Shown one piece after another: positions 62,685-64,000 of a stretch of 64,000 nt of DNA. A model generated the notes under the pieces. It worked only from the letters and a program-made list of their open reading frames with translations. It had not been told where the DNA came from and searched no databases. The position numbers and the translations under genes are program-made. Position 1 is the first letter of the stretch; each line of letters begins with the position of its first letter. The DNA is from Gemmatimonadaceae bacterium (lineage in GTDB: Bacteria > Gemmatimonadota > Gemmatimonadetes > Gemmatimonadales > Gemmatimonadaceae): assembly GCA_013817305.1 (NCBI GenBank), contig JACDCY010000002.1, positions 22,354-86,353 on the forward strand. The letters are read 5' to 3'.

Positions 62685-63856
62685 TGGTTAATCACATCAA
62701 TCGCATCGCGCAGCACGTGATAGATCGACGCCTGCGCCTCCTGAATGCGTGGCACGTAATCCGAGCGCACTATGACCGGAAAATCGGCCAGCCCACGGCG
62801 GACTATCTCTCCTCCGTCGTATCCCAGCAGCGCGACGACCTGAATCCGGCGCCTCTTGGCTTCCTCCAACGCAGCCATAATGTTTGCCGATCCGCCACTG
62901 GTGGAAATAACGACGATGATGTCGTTCGGAGCCGCGAGCGCGATCAACTGGCGCAGAAAAATGGCGTCGGCGCCGATATCGTTGGCGATCGCGGTAATGC
63001 TGGCTGCTTCCATTGAGAGTGAGACGGCGGGGATCGGGCTCAGACCTCTCGGGTGGGCAATGCAGTCGATGGCGAAATCATTGGCGTCGGTGGCGGAGCC
63101 ACCGTTTCCCAGAACGATGACCTTGCCACCGGCACGCACTGCCGCCGCGATCGCGGAAGCCGCCTCGGCGATCGCCGAGGATTGCTCCGATGCAACCTGC
63201 TCGCGAAGGTCCGCCGTATCCGACGCCTTGATGCGAATCGACTCGGCGACGCTCTCCAGCAACCCAGTCAGCTCCTGGCGTTCACGTCCGAGGTACGGGT
63301 ACAGAAATCCAGCGTCACCCACATCGTGGCCCATCTCTCCATGCTCGAAGAAGACGTGAACTGTCTCCCACAGTGTGTGGTACACGATCTCCATGATCTC
63401 CTGGTCGATGAACGCGTCGGGAGATGGTGGGCCGAACGAAAAATCTGCGTCCTCACCGGTCAGGGCGAGCGTCAGCACACCGGTTGCCCTGAGTTCCGCG
63501 AGCACTTTCGCTATCTCGACGTCGCCCCCAGCGGGGGCGAAGCCCATGGCGATGTCCGCAGGGCGCGATACAGCTGGGGCCCATTGGGTGAATGCAGTCG
63601 AGAGGTCGAGCGCGGCAAGCGCGCGCTTGCCGACGATCACCGGGTGAACGAATTCCACGGATACGTGCTGGGCATCGGTAGCATATGCTCCCCGTCCGAA
63701 CGCGAGCAACCTTCCGCCTGCGAGAAAGCGCGCCGCGATTTCCTTTGAAGCAACTGCCAGCCGGAGGGATTCGCGCGTGAAAAAGGCTTCCGAGAACGGA
63801 TTGCGCGCGAGCAGCGCCTCAGTGACGGCATCCGTTGACCGCGCCGCCACGGTCAT
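62681..63856 (-). CDS. Tandem SIS-domain protein, GmhA-like, in a hyp operon
   Basis: 391 residues with two sugar-isomerase (SIS) domains. The C-terminal one (about 195-385) is close to GmhA: VIVLGNGGSATDANDFAIDCI, SITAIANDIGADAIFLRQ and VVISTSGGSANIMAALEEAKRR. The N-terminal one (about 30-170) is degenerate: LLAFGRGAYATDAQHVSVEFVHPVIVGKRA. GmhA isomerises sedoheptulose 7-phosphate, but no heptose gene is near. SIS/GmhA-like genes are found in some actinobacterial-type hydrogenase clusters (from memory), so a regulatory or maturation role is proposed. It lies 39 bases after hypE. Confidence 0.8.
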   Translation of the reverse strand: MTVAARSTDAVTEALLARNPFSEAFFTRESLRLAVASKEIAARFLAGGRLLAFGRGAYATDAQHVSVEFVHPVIVGKRALAALDLSTAFTQWAPAVSRPADIAMGFAPAGGDVEIAKVLAELRATGVLTLALTGEDADFSFGPPSPDAFIDQEIMEIVYHTLWETVHVFFEHGEMGHDVGDAGFLYPYLGRERQELTGLLESVAESIRIKASDTADLREQVASEQSSAIAEAASAIAAAVRAGGKVIVLGNGGSATDANDFAIDCIAHPRGLSPIPAVSLSMEAASITAIANDIGADAIFLRQLIALAAPNDIIVVISTSGGSANIMAALEEAKRRRIQVVALLGYDGGEIVRRGLADFPVIVRSDYVPRIQEAQASIYHVLRDAIDVINQ

Positions 63857-63895
63857 GACCTGACGCGAGCCGCGCCGAGCACGCCATCGGTCACG

Positions 63896-64000
63896 TCAGC
63901 AGATTCGCGGGAGCGGGTCGCCGACGAGCATGTCTACCACCCGGGTGCCACCGTACGCCGAGAAGGAAAGCACCGTACTCGCCGGATCAGCGCGGACCTC
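63896..64000 (-). CDS. hypE: HypE, C-terminal end (runs off the right edge)
   Basis: 34 residues plus stop, entering from the right edge. It reads ADPASTVLSFSAYGGTRVVD followed by MLVGDPLPRIC and TGA. The terminal PRIC, with the C-terminal Cys that carries the thiocarbamate/thiocyanate, is the hallmark of HypE, which converts the HypF-made carbamoyl group into cyanide. It lies 39 bases upstream of the SIS gene, so the hyp operon continues to the right. Confidence 0.88.
   Translation of the reverse strand, partial: EVRADPASTVLSFSAYGGTRVVDMLVGDPLPRIC

Noticed and set aside
63062..63748. Plus-strand open frames opposite the SIS protein and HypF
   Set aside because: Shadow frames; the minus strand carries the conserved SIS and HypF motifs.

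Overview
The window reads as a contiguous chromosomal segment of a GC-rich Gram-negative bacterium. It carries a lipid A type ABC exporter, a KDO2-lipid A acyltransferase relative, an MCE/MlaD protein, several outer-membrane barrels and a PorX-type response regulator with a PglZ domain. A Gemmatimonadota or neighbouring FCB-group origin fits best, but this is inferred from gene content and not from a marker rRNA. Genes are densely packed, many pairs overlap by the ATGA/GTGA type, and no insertion sequence, prophage or CRISPR array was found.

Layout, left half. 1-613 is the N-terminal part of a class II Fic protein. 0.8-3.1 kb is a yebC-ruvC-ruvA operon behind a small unknown gene. 3.2-9.8 kb is a PorX-like regulator followed by an MsbA-type exporter, two glycosyltransferases and an LpxL-type acyltransferase: a cell-envelope glycolipid operon. 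9.8-12.4 kb holds an orphan Opp/Dpp permease, a PQQ sugar dehydrogenase lipoprotein and an acetyltransferase. 12.4-16.0 kb is an accessory patch, visibly less GC-rich, with exported ORFans, a frameshifted lipoprotein and a gene remnant. 16.0-22.7 kb holds tyrS, a class A PBP, an amidohydrolase, ilvE and an HNH protein. 22.8-27.8 kb is a five-gene minus-strand operon: NtrY-like kinase, small membrane protein, NtrX-like sigma-54 activator, outer-membrane barrel, DUF4390-like protein.

Layout, right half. 27.9-33.0 kb has a NYN-LOTUS protein with an RGG/basic tail, a 3-methyladenine glycosylase, and tdh-kbl coupled to a small outer-membrane protein. 33.3 kb encodes a tiny histone H1-like protein. 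33.5-35.5 kb pairs an ATP-grasp ligase with an HEAGH metallopeptidase. Directly upstream is a gene-free 400-base stretch with a promoter-like signal, several stems and a strong terminator, so it may be a structured RNA or an attenuating leader. 36-44 kb holds two methyltransferases, an HD-GYP protein, thiE-mltG-ruvX-rho, an MCE protein overlapping a class A beta-lactamase-like protein, and tRNA-Arg(CCG). 44.2-55.7 kb has icd, elaA, a Tat-like amidase, cfa, a large LuxR/AAA regulator, an unknown gene and a large barrel protein.

55.7-64.0 kb is a tightly overlapping minus-strand operon: the C-terminus of HypE (ending PRIC), a tandem-SIS GmhA-like protein, a CxxT glutaredoxin-like protein, HypF, an SBP/permease/permease set and a DoxX-like membrane protein. 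It looks like [NiFe]-hydrogenase maturation joined to a probable nickel or peptide importer that lacks its ATPases here. The structural hydrogenase genes would lie to the right of the window.
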